Made by a program: the position numbers and the translations under genes. 29,672 bases of DNA from Acinetobacter johnsonii CIP 64.6. Its GTDB lineage: Bacteria > Pseudomonadota > Gammaproteobacteria > Pseudomonadales > Moraxellaceae. The notes beneath the pieces are model-generated. The model had not been told where the DNA came from, did not search any database, and worked only from the letters and a program-made list of their open reading frames with translations. The stretch covers positions 120,122 through 149,793 of the forward strand of contig NZ_KB849229.1 in NCBI RefSeq assembly GCF_000368045.1. Reading direction: 5' to 3'. This document shows positions 9,064 to 18,600 of the stretch, one piece after another; the stretch's first letter is position 1; each line of letters opens with the position of its first letter.

Positions 9064-12000
9064 ATGTCCTTATTGATCAATTTTCTATCTCGCTTTAGTA
9101 CTGCAACTCTTCAGCGCAGTCTGAGCTATGCTAAACACATTGATAGGGAAACAATTGAGTTCTTTGAGGAAAATGATGATGTCACGATGTATGCTCAAAT
9201 TGAAGGGACAGATTATTACGATACCGCGATTACCTATAATCTTAAAAAAGACCGTTTAATCGATGATGACTGCACTTGTCCAGTTGGATATAACTGTAAA
9301 CATGCTGCTGCTTTAGCGCGGTTATTCTTTCAAGAATATCGTCAGGAATTTCAACAGCGTTATGCTGAATCTCAATCTCCGCAGGGAATCGCAAAACGCC
9401 GATGGGGGGATGATCAGGCGCAGCGCTGGTTGAATGATTTTAAACGGTATTTACAACAGACTGAACCAGAGCAATCTGTCAAAACAAACAATTATTTAAT
9501 TTACCTGCTAGATCAGTCGATCAGCTTAAAGAAATTGACAGTTGATGTTCAGAAGGCCAGACGCAATAAGAACGGCTCAATTGCAGGGGAAAGTTATTAT
9601 ACCCAATATGAAAATATCACCAGAAAGCATCTGACTTTACCTGAACAAAAACGACAATTATTTAACCAGATTTATTATTATGCCAAAATAAACAGTGACG
9701 AACGCTTTTATCAAAGCAATCTTGATATCTCAAGCATTTTATTGGAGCATTTCAAATCTTTTATTCAAAGTGGCGATGTGTACTGGCAAAAAAAGAGCCA
9801 TACTGCACTTAAATGGTCAGAACAAGGCTATCACATCGAACTGATCTGGCAACAAGGTATAAACAAACAGACAGAGCATTTAAACATTGAATTGGTCAAT
9901 GGTGATATTCGACTCGATTTAAAATCAAATCCACATATTCAGATTCTCGCGAGCCAGCCACCGTGTTATGTGGATATTCAACAGAATACGGTGGGCCAGT
10001 TATATGGTGAATATACGGCAAATCTTCTGTACCATTTTTTACAGATGCCTGATCTTCCATCTATGCTCTTGCCAGAGTTTGAGAAACTGACTCATCAATA
10101 TTCAGACGTGAAAAATCTGCCTCAGCCCGAGTCTATTCAGCATATTGATGTCCTTGAGGGTAGTCCCCAGCCAATTTTACGCTTCGGTGTTTTAGATAAA
10201 TTTGATTGGAAATGGGAAGAGTCTGTTTGTGCTGAAATTGAATTCTCCTATGCAGGCGGAAGAATAAAAGCAGGTACATCAGGCGACAGTTTTATTGGTG
10301 AGCAGCATGACAAAATGGTACGACAGCTTCGGGACTTAGTTCAGGAACAACAGTCAATCCAACGTTTACAGCTATTGGTCGAATCACTGAAGTGGGTGAA
10401 AGATCTTAGTTATGACCATCAATTAAAACTGGATAAACAACGTCTTGATTCTATGGTTTTTGCTTTCTATGGAGATTGGATTAAACAGCTGATGCCCATC
10501 AATCAAATTGAGTTGATGGGCTGGCAGATAGAGCATCTGAAAAACAGCCCCTTTAATCTGCAATATGTTGAAAATTTAAATATTTCTATCACTGAATCTG
10601 AAGGTCAGCAGGACTGGTTCAATATCGGGGCGACGGTTCAAGACAGTGCAGGCAATTCTTATAATTTGCTTGATGCGCTCGTAGCTTTGGTGCGAGTAAA
10701 TCCCGATTTACTTGATCCACGGACTTTTATTCATCTGCATGACAGTCAAATTTTCACAGTGAAAACTGCAGTTGATCAACCTGATTTGGCTCTATCCGCT
10801 AGGGATATTAAGCCGGTATTGTTGCATCTGCAGAGCATTTTACAGCAAGAAGAGCGCAGTATTGATCGCTATGATGCGAGTCAATTATTAGAATTGCAGC
10901 ATAATCTTGGGATGACATGGCAGGTCAGTGATCGCCTGCAGCAATTTGTACAGAAATTCAAACAAGGCTACCAGCAACAACTGCCGACACCACAAGGTTT
11001 TCAGGGGGAGTTGCGTCCATACCAGCAGCAGGGCTTAGGCTGGTTGCAGTTTTTAAGGGAAACCCAGCATGGCGGGATTCTGGCAGATGATATGGGCTTG
11101 GGGAAAACAGCACAAACTTTAGCCCATTTACTCATGGAAAAGCAGGCTGGATATTTACAGGACAGTCCCGCCTTAATTGTTGCACCCACATCGCTGATGC
11201 ATAACTGGTTCAAAGAAGCGGAGAAATTTACCCCTGAGCTCAAGGTATTGCTGCTACAGGGGCCCGATCGCCATCAGTATTTTGAGCAGATTCCGCACTA
11301 TGATATTGTGTTAACCACATATCCGCTTCTGGCGAGAGATGAAGAGCAACTAAAGCAATATGAATATCATCAACTCATTTTGGATGAGGCGCAGAATATC
11401 AAAAATCCGCGTGCCAAAGCTGCACAGGTAGTACGGCAATTAACAGCGCGACATCGTCTATGTCTAACCGGTACACCTATGGAAAATCATTTGGGTGAGC
11501 TGTGGGCACTATTTTATTTCCTGATGCCAGGATTTTTATATTCACAAGAAATTTTTAATAAAAAGTACCGTCATCCGATTGAAAAACGCGGTGATCAGCA
11601 GTTAAGGCAAAAGTTGGTCAACCGGATTAAGCCCTTCATTTTACGTCGCTTGAAAACTGACGTAGCCAAAGAGTTGCCAGAAAAAACCACGATTGAAGTC
11701 AATATTGATATGAATGACCAGCAATCCAAGTTATATGAGGCTGTTCGTGCCACGATGCAGGCAAGCATTCAGAAAATTGTGGCAGAAAAAGGCTTTAAAC
11801 GTAGTCAAATTCAAATTTTAGATGCCTTACTGAAGCTACGTCAGGTGTGCTGCCATCCTAGCTTACTAAAGCTGGATTCAGTGAAAATTGGGCAGGCAAA
11901 CTCTGCCAAACTTGAACAGTTGATGGATATGGTCGTTCCAATGGTTGAAGAGGGGAGAAAAATTCTTATCTTCTCTCAATTTACCTCAATGTTGGAACTG

Positions 12001-12411
12001 ATTGAGCAACACCTCCATCACGCAGAAATTGGCTATGTGAAGCTGACTGGAAAGACCAAAAAGCGAGATGAAGTCATTACAGCATTTCAGTCTGGACAAG
12101 TGCCGATATTTTTAATCAGTCTGAAAGCAGGAGGGGTCGGTCTGAATCTAACTGCCGCAGATACGGTCATTCACTATGATCCATGGTGGAACCCTGCTGC
12201 TGAAGATCAAGCTTCAGATCGTGCATGGCGGATTGGACAGGACAAGCCAGTATTTGTGTATAAGCTGATTACCAATAAAAGCATAGAAGAAAAAATTCTT
12301 GCCTTACAGCAAAATAAAGCAGAACTGGCACAGTCTATTCTAAGTACCGATCATGAGGGCGAAGCGAAACTGACGGAAAATGACGTGATGAACTTGTTTG
12401 AGAAATTTTAG
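9064..12411 (+). CDS. SWIM zinc-finger SNF2-family DNA-dependent ATPase
   Basis: The protein is 1115 aa. A SWIM finger lies near the N-terminus with Cys70, Cys72, Cys78 and His80 (CTCPVGYNCKH). A long central region of unknown fold follows, then a complete SNF2 motor in the C-terminal half. Walker A is ADDMGLGKT (Lys681), motif II is DEAQ (Asp774-Glu775), motif III is LTGTPMENH, the second RecA domain has FSQFTSML, and motif VI is SDRAWRIGQ (Arg1053). SNF2 motors translocate on duplex DNA and remodel bound protein; bacterial SWIM-SNF2 proteins (RapA relatives) have poorly known targets. No nuclease domain is visible. The start is the ATG 9064 with only a weak GGTG-type site upstream. It stands alone between a hipBA remnant and an IS remnant, so it may belong to the accessory region, though it has no frameshift or decay. 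Confidence 0.92.
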   Translation: MSLLINFLSRFSTATLQRSLSYAKHIDRETIEFFEENDDVTMYAQIEGTDYYDTAITYNLKKDRLIDDDCTCPVGYNCKHAAALARLFFQEYRQEFQQRYAESQSPQGIAKRRWGDDQAQRWLNDFKRYLQQTEPEQSVKTNNYLIYLLDQSISLKKLTVDVQKARRNKNGSIAGESYYTQYENITRKHLTLPEQKRQLFNQIYYYAKINSDERFYQSNLDISSILLEHFKSFIQSGDVYWQKKSHTALKWSEQGYHIELIWQQGINKQTEHLNIELVNGDIRLDLKSNPHIQILASQPPCYVDIQQNTVGQLYGEYTANLLYHFLQMPDLPSMLLPEFEKLTHQYSDVKNLPQPESIQHIDVLEGSPQPILRFGVLDKFDWKWEESVCAEIEFSYAGGRIKAGTSGDSFIGEQHDKMVRQLRDLVQEQQSIQRLQLLVESLKWVKDLSYDHQLKLDKQRLDSMVFAFYGDWIKQLMPINQIELMGWQIEHLKNSPFNLQYVENLNISITESEGQQDWFNIGATVQDSAGNSYNLLDALVALVRVNPDLLDPRTFIHLHDSQIFTVKTAVDQPDLALSARDIKPVLLHLQSILQQEERSIDRYDASQLLELQHNLGMTWQVSDRLQQFVQKFKQGYQQQLPTPQGFQGELRPYQQQGLGWLQFLRETQHGGILADDMGLGKTAQTLAHLLMEKQAGYLQDSPALIVAPTSLMHNWFKEAEKFTPELKVLLLQGPDRHQYFEQIPHYDIVLTTYPLLARDEEQLKQYEYHQLILDEAQNIKNPRAKAAQVVRQLTARHRLCLTGTPMENHLGELWALFYFLMPGFLYSQEIFNKKYRHPIEKRGDQQLRQKLVNRIKPFILRRLKTDVAKELPEKTTIEVNIDMNDQQSKLYEAVRATMQASIQKIVAEKGFKRSQIQILDALLKLRQVCCHPSLLKLDSVKIGQANSAKLEQLMDMVVPMVEEGRKILIFSQFTSMLELIEQHLHHAEIGYVKLTGKTKKRDEVITAFQSGQVPIFLISLKAGGVGLNLTAADTVIHYDPWWNPAAEDQASDRAWRIGQDKPVFVYKLITNKSIEEKILALQQNKAELAQSILSTDHEGEAKLTENDVMNLFEKF

Positions 12412-12775
12412 TTTGGTGAACTGTACCGGGTTTGTCGGAGACTTTTTTATTTAAGTTAGGCCACCTAGCTTAACGGGTTAGTCTTATCATAGTAGACCAA
12501 TAAATAATCTCTTAGATAGGCTGTCTGATGTTTTTAAAATGCTATAACGCCCGGAGCTTTCTTTCCAAATTCGTTTAATTTATTCAGCATGATGCAAATC
12601 ATGTAGATCTCGCTTAGTTTGATGTTCCCTTGCGAAGCGAAGCTTCCCATCAACTAGATCTAGGGGTAATACCCCCATTTTTAATTAAATTAATAGGTAG
12701 AAGCTGCGATCGGAAAAATCTTACAAATCGCCTCAACGCCATATAAGTCTTTATTGTTATGGATGAAATCCAGCA

Positions 12776-13078
12776 TTATTTGTGTGGGCGTTCGAGCTCC
12801 ACCTGGGCGAAAAAAGTGGCTGCTTTAAGGAGAATTTCATTCGCACGTTGCACTTCTTTATTTTCACGTTCGGGCTGTTTAATACGTTCTTGATATGGAA
12901 GTTGCTGTACTTTAATTGAATTTTGTTGATCTAAATATTTTTGATACCAAACTCGTAAAGTTTCAGGAGTGCAACCAATTTTAGGCGCAATCGCAGCCCA
13001 ATTCGATGGATAATCTTTTTCAAATTCAATCAATAATTGAACCGCTCTATCTCTGATTTCAGGGGTATATTTAGGTTT
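12776..13078 (-). pseudogene. IS3-family transposase orfA, N-terminus disrupted
   Basis: The conceptual product reads KPKYTPEIRDRAVQLLIEFEKD and continues through a helix-turn-helix (WAAIAPKIGCTPETLRVWYQ) and a heptad-rich segment to FFAQVELERPHK, the usual end of IS3 OrfA before the -1 frameshift into orfB. The first in-frame ATG is only at 13033, after the expected N-terminus. Further upstream an ATG-AGA-CGC at about 13126 looks like the original start, but a short palindrome-bearing insertion (about 13087-13118) separates it and places a TGA in frame. It is probably not translated as a functional transposase subunit. Confidence 0.85.
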
Positions 13079-13094
13079 TTCATCGGATCACTAC

Positions 13095-13116
13095 GCTTCG
13101 CTACGTCTTGCGAAGC
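13095..13116. repeat. short GC-rich palindrome inserted in IS3 orfA
   Basis: GCTTCGC (13095-13101) and GCGAAGC (13110-13116) form a 7-bp stem with 8-nt loop. A related string, TTGCGAAGCGAAGC, is at about 12630-12643 inside the orfB remnant. Both lie where the IS reading frames break, so they look like small inserted or rearranged REP-like units. Confidence 0.6.
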
Positions 13117-13183
13117 AATGCGTCTCATCTCAGAAAGTTTGGTCTCCGACAAACCCGGTACGGTTCAGCTTTGTAAAAGCTAT

Positions 13184-14443
13184 TTAGTGCAATAAATTGA
13201 TATTATGCTCAATCCTATTTTGGATCATTTGGATAGTCTCTGCTTGAATTTGTCCAGGTAATAGATCATGAGCGATATTGCTGAATCGGATTGCAACCTT
13301 ACAAATCGAACTAATAATTTCATCGACTTCTTGGGCAGAAAGTTCCGCTTCCTGAGTACCAAGTTTTACAAGAGCTTGTCGAGGAATATCCAGTGCCTCA
13401 CCCATGATATCCATTTGATGATATCCACCTGGCCCTTCACAGAAAGTAACATCATAGGCAGGGGAGAGTTTCCATTGCCCATTTTGGGACATCAGAAATG
13501 AAAAGTTTTTGCAATGATCATCTCGATTATTGAAGACTACATTGAAAACAGCTCGCTTGAATGCAATTGCTTTTTCGCGAACATCATTGGTGCAAAAGTG
13601 TGCAGCGCGAAGAAAGTTACTGTAGTCTAAACTCCCTGGTGATTTAAAATCAGCTCCGGTGAAGGCCGCTAAACTTTGCATAGGGATACGCATGCCATCG
13701 TGGCGGTCAAATCTCTTTGATGCAAATGCGGTTAATCCATTCGGAAGAGTAAAATATTGAGTGTCAGGGGTATCAATATGACAATGACGCAAACATTCTG
13801 CATAAACAGCTTCAATTGCACAAACTTCAGGATGCTCTTGCTGAGCGGGAAATTTGATCAGCCAAGCTTCATGTTGATGTGAGCTAACTGTTGAGAATTC
13901 ATTGGTGACAGGATCACGATAGATGAGCGCTTTTGGCCTTGCACCTTGTGGAGATCCACCCATAATTAATAAATGCTGTAAAAATTCTGCACCTTCTCCT
14001 TTGAGAACTTCCTGAACTTCTTGAGCGAGTTTAATCAGTGGGATATTTTCAGTTAATGCTAACTCAGTTGCTGAAGGTTCAAAGGATAATGCTCCCATCG
14101 CATGTGTATTAATATACGTGAGTCTTTCTAATGGCCCAATCCGTGCAGGATTAAATCCATTTTTTTTAAATAAGCGATCCATAAGAAGCATGCCCCAACC
14201 ATCGGGCAAGGCATCATATATAGGACCTGGCAATCCCATTTGATGTGCAGGAAAGTTCGTTCTTAATGGGTCACCTTTTAACGGGAGTAGGTAAGAGGAA
14301 AGTTCTAAACCTTTACTGATCGCTTCTGCACTGTATTCAAAGGCGATTAATGGCCGACCTGTGATTGCGGTTGAGGAGACCAGTGTACCCCAAAGCCAAT
14401 ATTCACCCCATCCATTGTAGTAAACATTAAGTTTTTTGAGCAT
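13184..14443 (-). CDS. hipA: HipA-family serine/threonine kinase toxin
   Basis: The protein is 419 aa from ATG 14443 (MLKKLNVYYNGW), preceded by AAGGA 9 nt upstream. The N-terminal HipA subdomain comes first, then the glycine-rich loop segment GGSPQGARPKAL. The catalytic loop is NNRDDHCKNF (Asp308-Asp309-His310, Lys312, Asn313), and the metal-binding Asp is in SPAYDV (Asp331). HipA kinases phosphorylate translation factors, GltX in the E. coli case, and cause growth arrest or persistence. The partner HipB neutralises and represses. All catalytic residues expected of an active kinase are present. The target is unknown, and this sequence is not close to E. coli HipA by eye. The 3' flank was replaced by the IS3 remnant 16 bp downstream. 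Confidence 0.92.
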   Translation of the reverse strand: MLKKLNVYYNGWGEYWLWGTLVSSTAITGRPLIAFEYSAEAISKGLELSSYLLPLKGDPLRTNFPAHQMGLPGPIYDALPDGWGMLLMDRLFKKNGFNPARIGPLERLTYINTHAMGALSFEPSATELALTENIPLIKLAQEVQEVLKGEGAEFLQHLLIMGGSPQGARPKALIYRDPVTNEFSTVSSHQHEAWLIKFPAQQEHPEVCAIEAVYAECLRHCHIDTPDTQYFTLPNGLTAFASKRFDRHDGMRIPMQSLAAFTGADFKSPGSLDYSNFLRAAHFCTNDVREKAIAFKRAVFNVVFNNRDDHCKNFSFLMSQNGQWKLSPAYDVTFCEGPGGYHQMDIMGEALDIPRQALVKLGTQEAELSAQEVDEIISSICKVAIRFSNIAHDLLPGQIQAETIQMIQNRIEHNINLLH

Positions 14444-14447
14444 GGAC

Positions 14448-14750
14448 TTATTTCCTTTTGATACGTTGGCGAGCCGTATTGCTCTCATAGCGGAGAATGT
14501 CATTTACACTGTTTAAATGAGGTTTAAAGAGTTCCTCTAAATCTTTTAATCGGCCTAATACCATGGCAACACGTACTAAATTTTCAAATGAAACATTTCG
14601 ACCAGCTTCCAGATTAGATACTGTATTCACACTAACACCAGCACGTGTAGCGACGTCTGCCTGAGTCATTTCCAGATAAAGTCGTTCTTTGCGAAGCCTT
14701 TCACATAATGAAGTAACAACCTCTTCAGGTTTTTTGAATTTTAAATCCAT
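14448..14750 (-). CDS. hipB: HipB-like Xre-family antitoxin/repressor
   Basis: The protein is 100 aa with a lambda-repressor-type helix-turn-helix in the middle (LEMTQADVATRAGVSVNTVSNLEAG) and a basic tail RQRIKRK. It lies 4 bp upstream of hipA on the same strand, the standard antitoxin-first order, so the two are co-transcribed. It should bind HipA and repress the operon. The upstream DNA (14751-14800) is AT-rich and includes ATACGTAT, but I cannot define an operator. A copy of its last ~20 codons survives in the 8.9-9.0 kb remnant. Confidence 0.9.
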   Translation of the reverse strand: MDLKFKKPEEVVTSLCERLRKERLYLEMTQADVATRAGVSVNTVSNLEAGRNVSFENLVRVAMVLGRLKDLEELFKPHLNSVNDILRYESNTARQRIKRK

Positions 14751-14847
14751 AATATTGTATCTTATGTCTATATATACGTATTAAACCACAAAATAATGGA
14801 GTTATTAACTGTGCTAGTTGATCGGTAATGAGGTGCTTAATGGGCTG

Positions 14848-14908
14848 ATTAGATCCTATTAGATTAAAGAAGTCTAATTAGATATTTAAAATCTAAAGGA
14901 ATCTAATA
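14848..14908. repeat. cluster of TTAGAT/ATCTAA repeats upstream of hipBA
   Basis: Within about 60 bp the hexamer TTAGAT or its complement ATCTAA occurs at about 14849, 14859, 14878, 14890 and 14901; TCTAATTAGA at 14873-14882 is itself palindromic. The cluster is 100-160 bp upstream of hipB and abuts the end of the IS66 fragment. Function unknown; a protein-binding array is possible. The rest of 14751-14848 shows nothing recognisable. Confidence 0.5.
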
Positions 14909-14909
14909 C

Positions 14910-15101
14910 GTAAGCGTCCGCTGAACCCCATAGCTATTTTTTAATTCGGTTCAGGTTTCCAGCGGTGTGTTAGTAATTCTTCTATTTGGGTCATTTATGT
15001 GTCGGCGGCCTTTTCAGCACATCATTTAAATAGGCATACGGATCTAGGCCATTCAGCTTTGCTGACTGTATTATTGACGGAATTAGGTCAGACATATACA
15101 T
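14910..15101 (-). pseudogene. IS66-family end fragment with transposase tail
   Basis: It begins GTAAGCGTCCGCTGAACCCC, identical for 20+ bases to the terminal repeat of the complete IS66 at 26200, and stays about 85% similar by eye for ~160 bp. On the minus strand it encodes SIIQSAKLNGLDPYAYLNDV, the C-terminal region of IS66 TnpC, then a stop at 14991 caused by a one-base deletion relative to the complete copy. The other IS end and the rest of the transposase are absent. Divergence shows it is from a different, older IS66 relative. 15102-15191 shows nothing recognisable. Confidence 0.88.
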
Positions 15102-15191
15102 CTTGAAAAGAAGAGGGGATTCTTATACCTCGCATTTGAATTATTGGAGAGGACTATCACTTTCAAATTTTTCTGTAATACTTTGCTTATC

Positions 15192-15555
15192 TTAAAGTTT
15201 AGTCTGAAGGCCTTCCACCAATTGTAAAACAGAGGCCAATCCCTGAGGGTTCTGAATCTGTTCTATTGGAATACAACTCAACAATTTATTGGGTGACATT
15301 CATAAAATGTTGCATCCATTTAGCCTCTCCACCTGTTAGAGCATCTAATGATATCGCAATACGAATTAAAATAATTGCGAGTTCTCCCTGACTTGAATCG
15401 GGATCTAACTCAAGCGAATTTAAAGTTTCCACTGAATCTAAATTGAGAACGATAGCAAGCTGGTCCTGTGTCAAACCAAGTTGTTTTGCAGCTGATAAAA
15501 CAGATTTAGCCAATACCTTTTTTTGTTTTGCAATTTTTTCTAATGTTTTACGCAT
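15192..15555 (-). pseudogene. Xre/MbcA/ParS-type antitoxin gene with +1 frameshift
   Basis: From ATG 15555 the frame runs 89 codons to a stop at 15286 (KQLGLTQDQLAIVLNLDS, then ELAIILIRIAISLDALTGG and WMQHFMN). The helix-turn-helix and the helical start of the toxin-binding domain are present. The frame stops just where this family normally has a WM.HFM..PN segment followed by a helix ending the protein. Reading one base ahead from about 15295 restores it: SPNKLLSCIPIEQIQNPQGL and then ASVLQLVEGLQTKL, stopping at 15192. A single extra G after ATGAAT explains the break. Assignment rests on recalled family consensus. No RES-type toxin is adjacent; the downstream side is the IS66 fragment. A truncated antitoxin may still bind DNA. 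Confidence 0.78.
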
Positions 15556-15562
15556 AACTGAT

Positions 15563-15575
15563 CTCTGTTTCAGAG
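15563..15575. promoter_or_regulatory. small inverted repeat over the antitoxin start region
   Basis: CTCTG (15563-15567) and CAGAG (15571-15575) are separated by TTT and lie 8-20 bases upstream of the antitoxin ATG, covering its ribosome binding region. This is a suitable place for an autoregulatory operator, but 5-bp arms are short and the assignment is tentative. Confidence 0.3.
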
Positions 15576-15673
15576 GTTACTGATACATAGAATTTATACT
15601 ATTTTCTTATTGTTTTTTAGACATCCAATTTTTGCTAAAGATATATTAAATGTGGCTTTAGATAAGGAAGCAA

Positions 15674-15692
15674 CGGTTAAATTATTTAACCG
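15674..15692. repeat. 19-bp palindrome at the 3' end of the recombinase trio
   Basis: CGGTTAAATTATTTAACCG has perfect 9-bp arms around a single T. It spans the stop codon of the 1061-aa recombinase gene (15686-15688). No T run follows on the minus strand, so it is a poor rho-independent terminator. An inverted repeat of this size at the end of a tyrosine-recombinase gene could be a recombinase binding or attachment site. Confidence 0.6.
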
Positions 15693-18600
15693 CATGTAGT
15701 GATTTTTAGACCTTCAACTTGCAGTTCAAGAGATCGAGGTCTGCCAATACAAGCTAGATGTAAGCAAAATTTAAATGCAGCAAGAGCATGACCATCTTTT
15801 ACTGAGTAGAGTTGTAGACGAGGAAACTCCTCTTGAGTTGGTGGATGTTTATCTGTTGATGCTTTTGCTAATTTGAAAAGTTGAGGCTGTTGTTTAGCAT
15901 CTAACTTTGTTTGCAAATCTTGTCCAAGTAAGTGCCAAAATTTGGCAGGAAATAAAGCCTTAACTTGGGAGTAAAAATGTTCGAGTTGATCGATATCCTT
16001 CCAGCGATAATGGATACCGGTATGTGATGCGGTCACTCGATTTAAAAATACATTCAGGACGCATGCAATTTGTATTGGATTTTTACGAGCTATTTTCTGT
16101 AGATGTTCAAAAAAATAAGTCACCGCATGAAGCTCTTCAGCGCTATCAAGCATTGCTGGTTTTAAGTGGGTTGAGCTATCAATACTAAATAAACGAGGAT
16201 TTGCTTTTTTTGATTTAATGTTTGCTAAATTTAGAGCATTTTCATACCAATAATTGACGAGTTCTTCTGGCAAGCACATACGTTGAGCTGTACTTTTAGG
16301 ATCTTTAGTAGTCTCCAATATATTGAGCGTTTCATAGAAGCGTTGAAGTGAAATTTTAGAATCTTCTGTTCCAACAAAGAAATCAAAAAAATCATGGGAT
16401 TGATCTATTTGTAACGACAGTTCATCTAAAATGTCAGTAGCATTACTTTGGAGCCAGTTTGTTTGATCGTTCAATAATATAGTTGCTAGAACTGCCTGAT
16501 TTTTTTCAAAATTAAAGTCTTTTTCATCCGTTGTTATTTTCAAATTTTTAAACGTTGCATTGTAGCCCATGATTTTTTTAGCCAGTTCATTTGGCATATC
16601 TGGATGATGTTTCAGTAGTTTTTGACCAGCAATGAGATAACTTAAGTGAATATAACTTTTGAAAGTTTCAACGGGTTCTATATGCCCTAAAAGATGTGCA
16701 ATAACAAACCAATGGTTTTGTCCATGTTGATTTTGAAGAAGTTCAGCTCGAATTTTTTCATATTCGTTTTCACTATAGTCAGTCAGCTCTTGCACAAGTG
16801 GTGCATATTCACAGTTCAGTAAAAGTGATAAATGATTCGCTGCCGTGTGACGAAAAGAGTGAAAGGAGTAATGATGCTCTTTAAAGACCTGATTCAATAT
16901 CAGTTTTAGGGGCACAGTGACAGTGTGTTTATTCAGTTTTTTATTTTCATTCAAGTTGCTGAATAAATATAAACTTTTCTTATTCTCTAAACGTTTTTCA
17001 ACAATAAAATCGCTAAAGAATTGGTACTCATCATCTTTAAGCAAAGCGTAGGCAGGCACAATCCGTTCCGCACTATCAGTTTTGAGCAGATGTTGATTCC
17101 CTTGTTTTTTTGAACCATAAGGTTGAACCCAGATAGAAAATTGATTTAAACCCTCGATATCTTTTACACGTAACCCGAGTATTTCGTTAATACGCATACC
17201 AGTACGGTAAGCCAAAATATAAATAATTTTTAATAATTTATAGTGATGGTCTGAGATGGATTGGTCATGTAAGAGCTGATTTAACTTCTTTAATATGACC
17301 TGGAAGGCTGTGTGACCTATGATACGTGCCCGTGGTCGACTTTGCGATGCAATAAATTCAAGTTCAAAATCTTCTGCTTGAAAAACAAATTGTTGAAAGG
17401 TGTGAAAGCGTTTCAACATGCGGATTGTTTGGTCTTTAGATTTTTTAAACTCAGGTCGATCTGCTTCATCAGCAAGTCGTGTATTGCTAATGATTTGTTG
17501 ATAGATTTTGTTCAGCAGATCATTAATGTCATCGTCGGCATCGAAGTATTGTAAGGCATGAGTTAAAAACGGTTCTGCGATCCGGGTGTAATATGTATAG
17601 ATTGAACTATCTGCGAGTTTTTGATTGTCTTGAAATGCCTTCGTGTACTGAGTTGTATCAAAATCAAAGGTGGTTGATAATTCTTTTATTTGTTCTGAAC
17701 TTGGTCGATAGAGACTGATGAGCCACAAAATAATACGTTTAGAAAACTCATTAAACTGCTCTTGGTGACGCAGGCAAAAATCAATAATGAGTTCAGCAAT
17801 AGGTTGGTCCGTTGATGATGTGCGAATTATTTTCAGCAAGTTTTTATGAATAAATATCACATTCTCTACCGCTTCAGACGTATTGAGATCTGGTAGGACT
17901 TTGGCTGTAGAAGAGACATTTCGTTCGATTTCATCACTTAATTGAGTTTTAAATTTTGGGAATGCAAAGTTTTCAAACTCATGTTCTGATAAACCACACG
18001 TGAGTGTGTTTTCTAACAAACATTGTGAAAGGGCAGGATCAACATCTGCATTCTGCAGTTGTAGCCAATTAAAATTGGCGTAGTCACGTAAAAACTTAAA
18101 AGTCTTTTTGGTGTATGGATGTTTTACTTTTTGAAAAATGAGGTGTAGATACACATTCACATCTAGACTGATGTCACGAATTTGTCTTGTATTAAAATGA
18201 ATGAGCCAAAGTCTTGTCAGCTGATCTGGGATAAAATTACGTGATTTTCGAATTGTTTTTTCATCAACAAATAGATCGCCATAGCTTGGAGAAAGTGGCT
18301 CTAAAAAGATGATATTAAAATCGCAAATTTTTTGGATTTTTGCAGGGTTTTTTAAATGTTCGAGCAAAGCATTTAATGAAGATATTTGATTTAATCCACC
18401 GTATAACATTGAGCAAAGCAGAATATTCCCAATAATTTCATCATCAGAAAAAGCGGAACTATCTTGAGCAAGAATCCAGTAATCCCAAAGTTTTTCTATA
18501 AAGATGTCAATTTCATGACCGGCCTGGATCCAATCCAAAGTGAAAATTGGTTCATCGCGTTTCATCTCAAAGGTGAGATAAGGTAATGGGAAGTCTAGGT

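Larger units (their letters stand above)
12417..13167 (-). mobile_element. decayed IS3-family insertion sequence, 751 bp
   Basis: Terminal inverted repeats of 26 bp at 12417-12442 and 13142-13167 differ at one base and begin TGAAC. Between them the minus strand holds orfA, the first ~28 codons of orfB (LDFIHNNKDLYGVEAICKIF, about 12775-12690) and then only scraps such as IKRIWKESSGRY. Intact IS3 elements are about 1.2-1.5 kb, so roughly half is lost. No target duplication is obvious. The left end is 5 bp after the SNF2 stop, and the right end is exactly where similarity between hipA and its upstream remnant begins. Confidence 0.88.
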
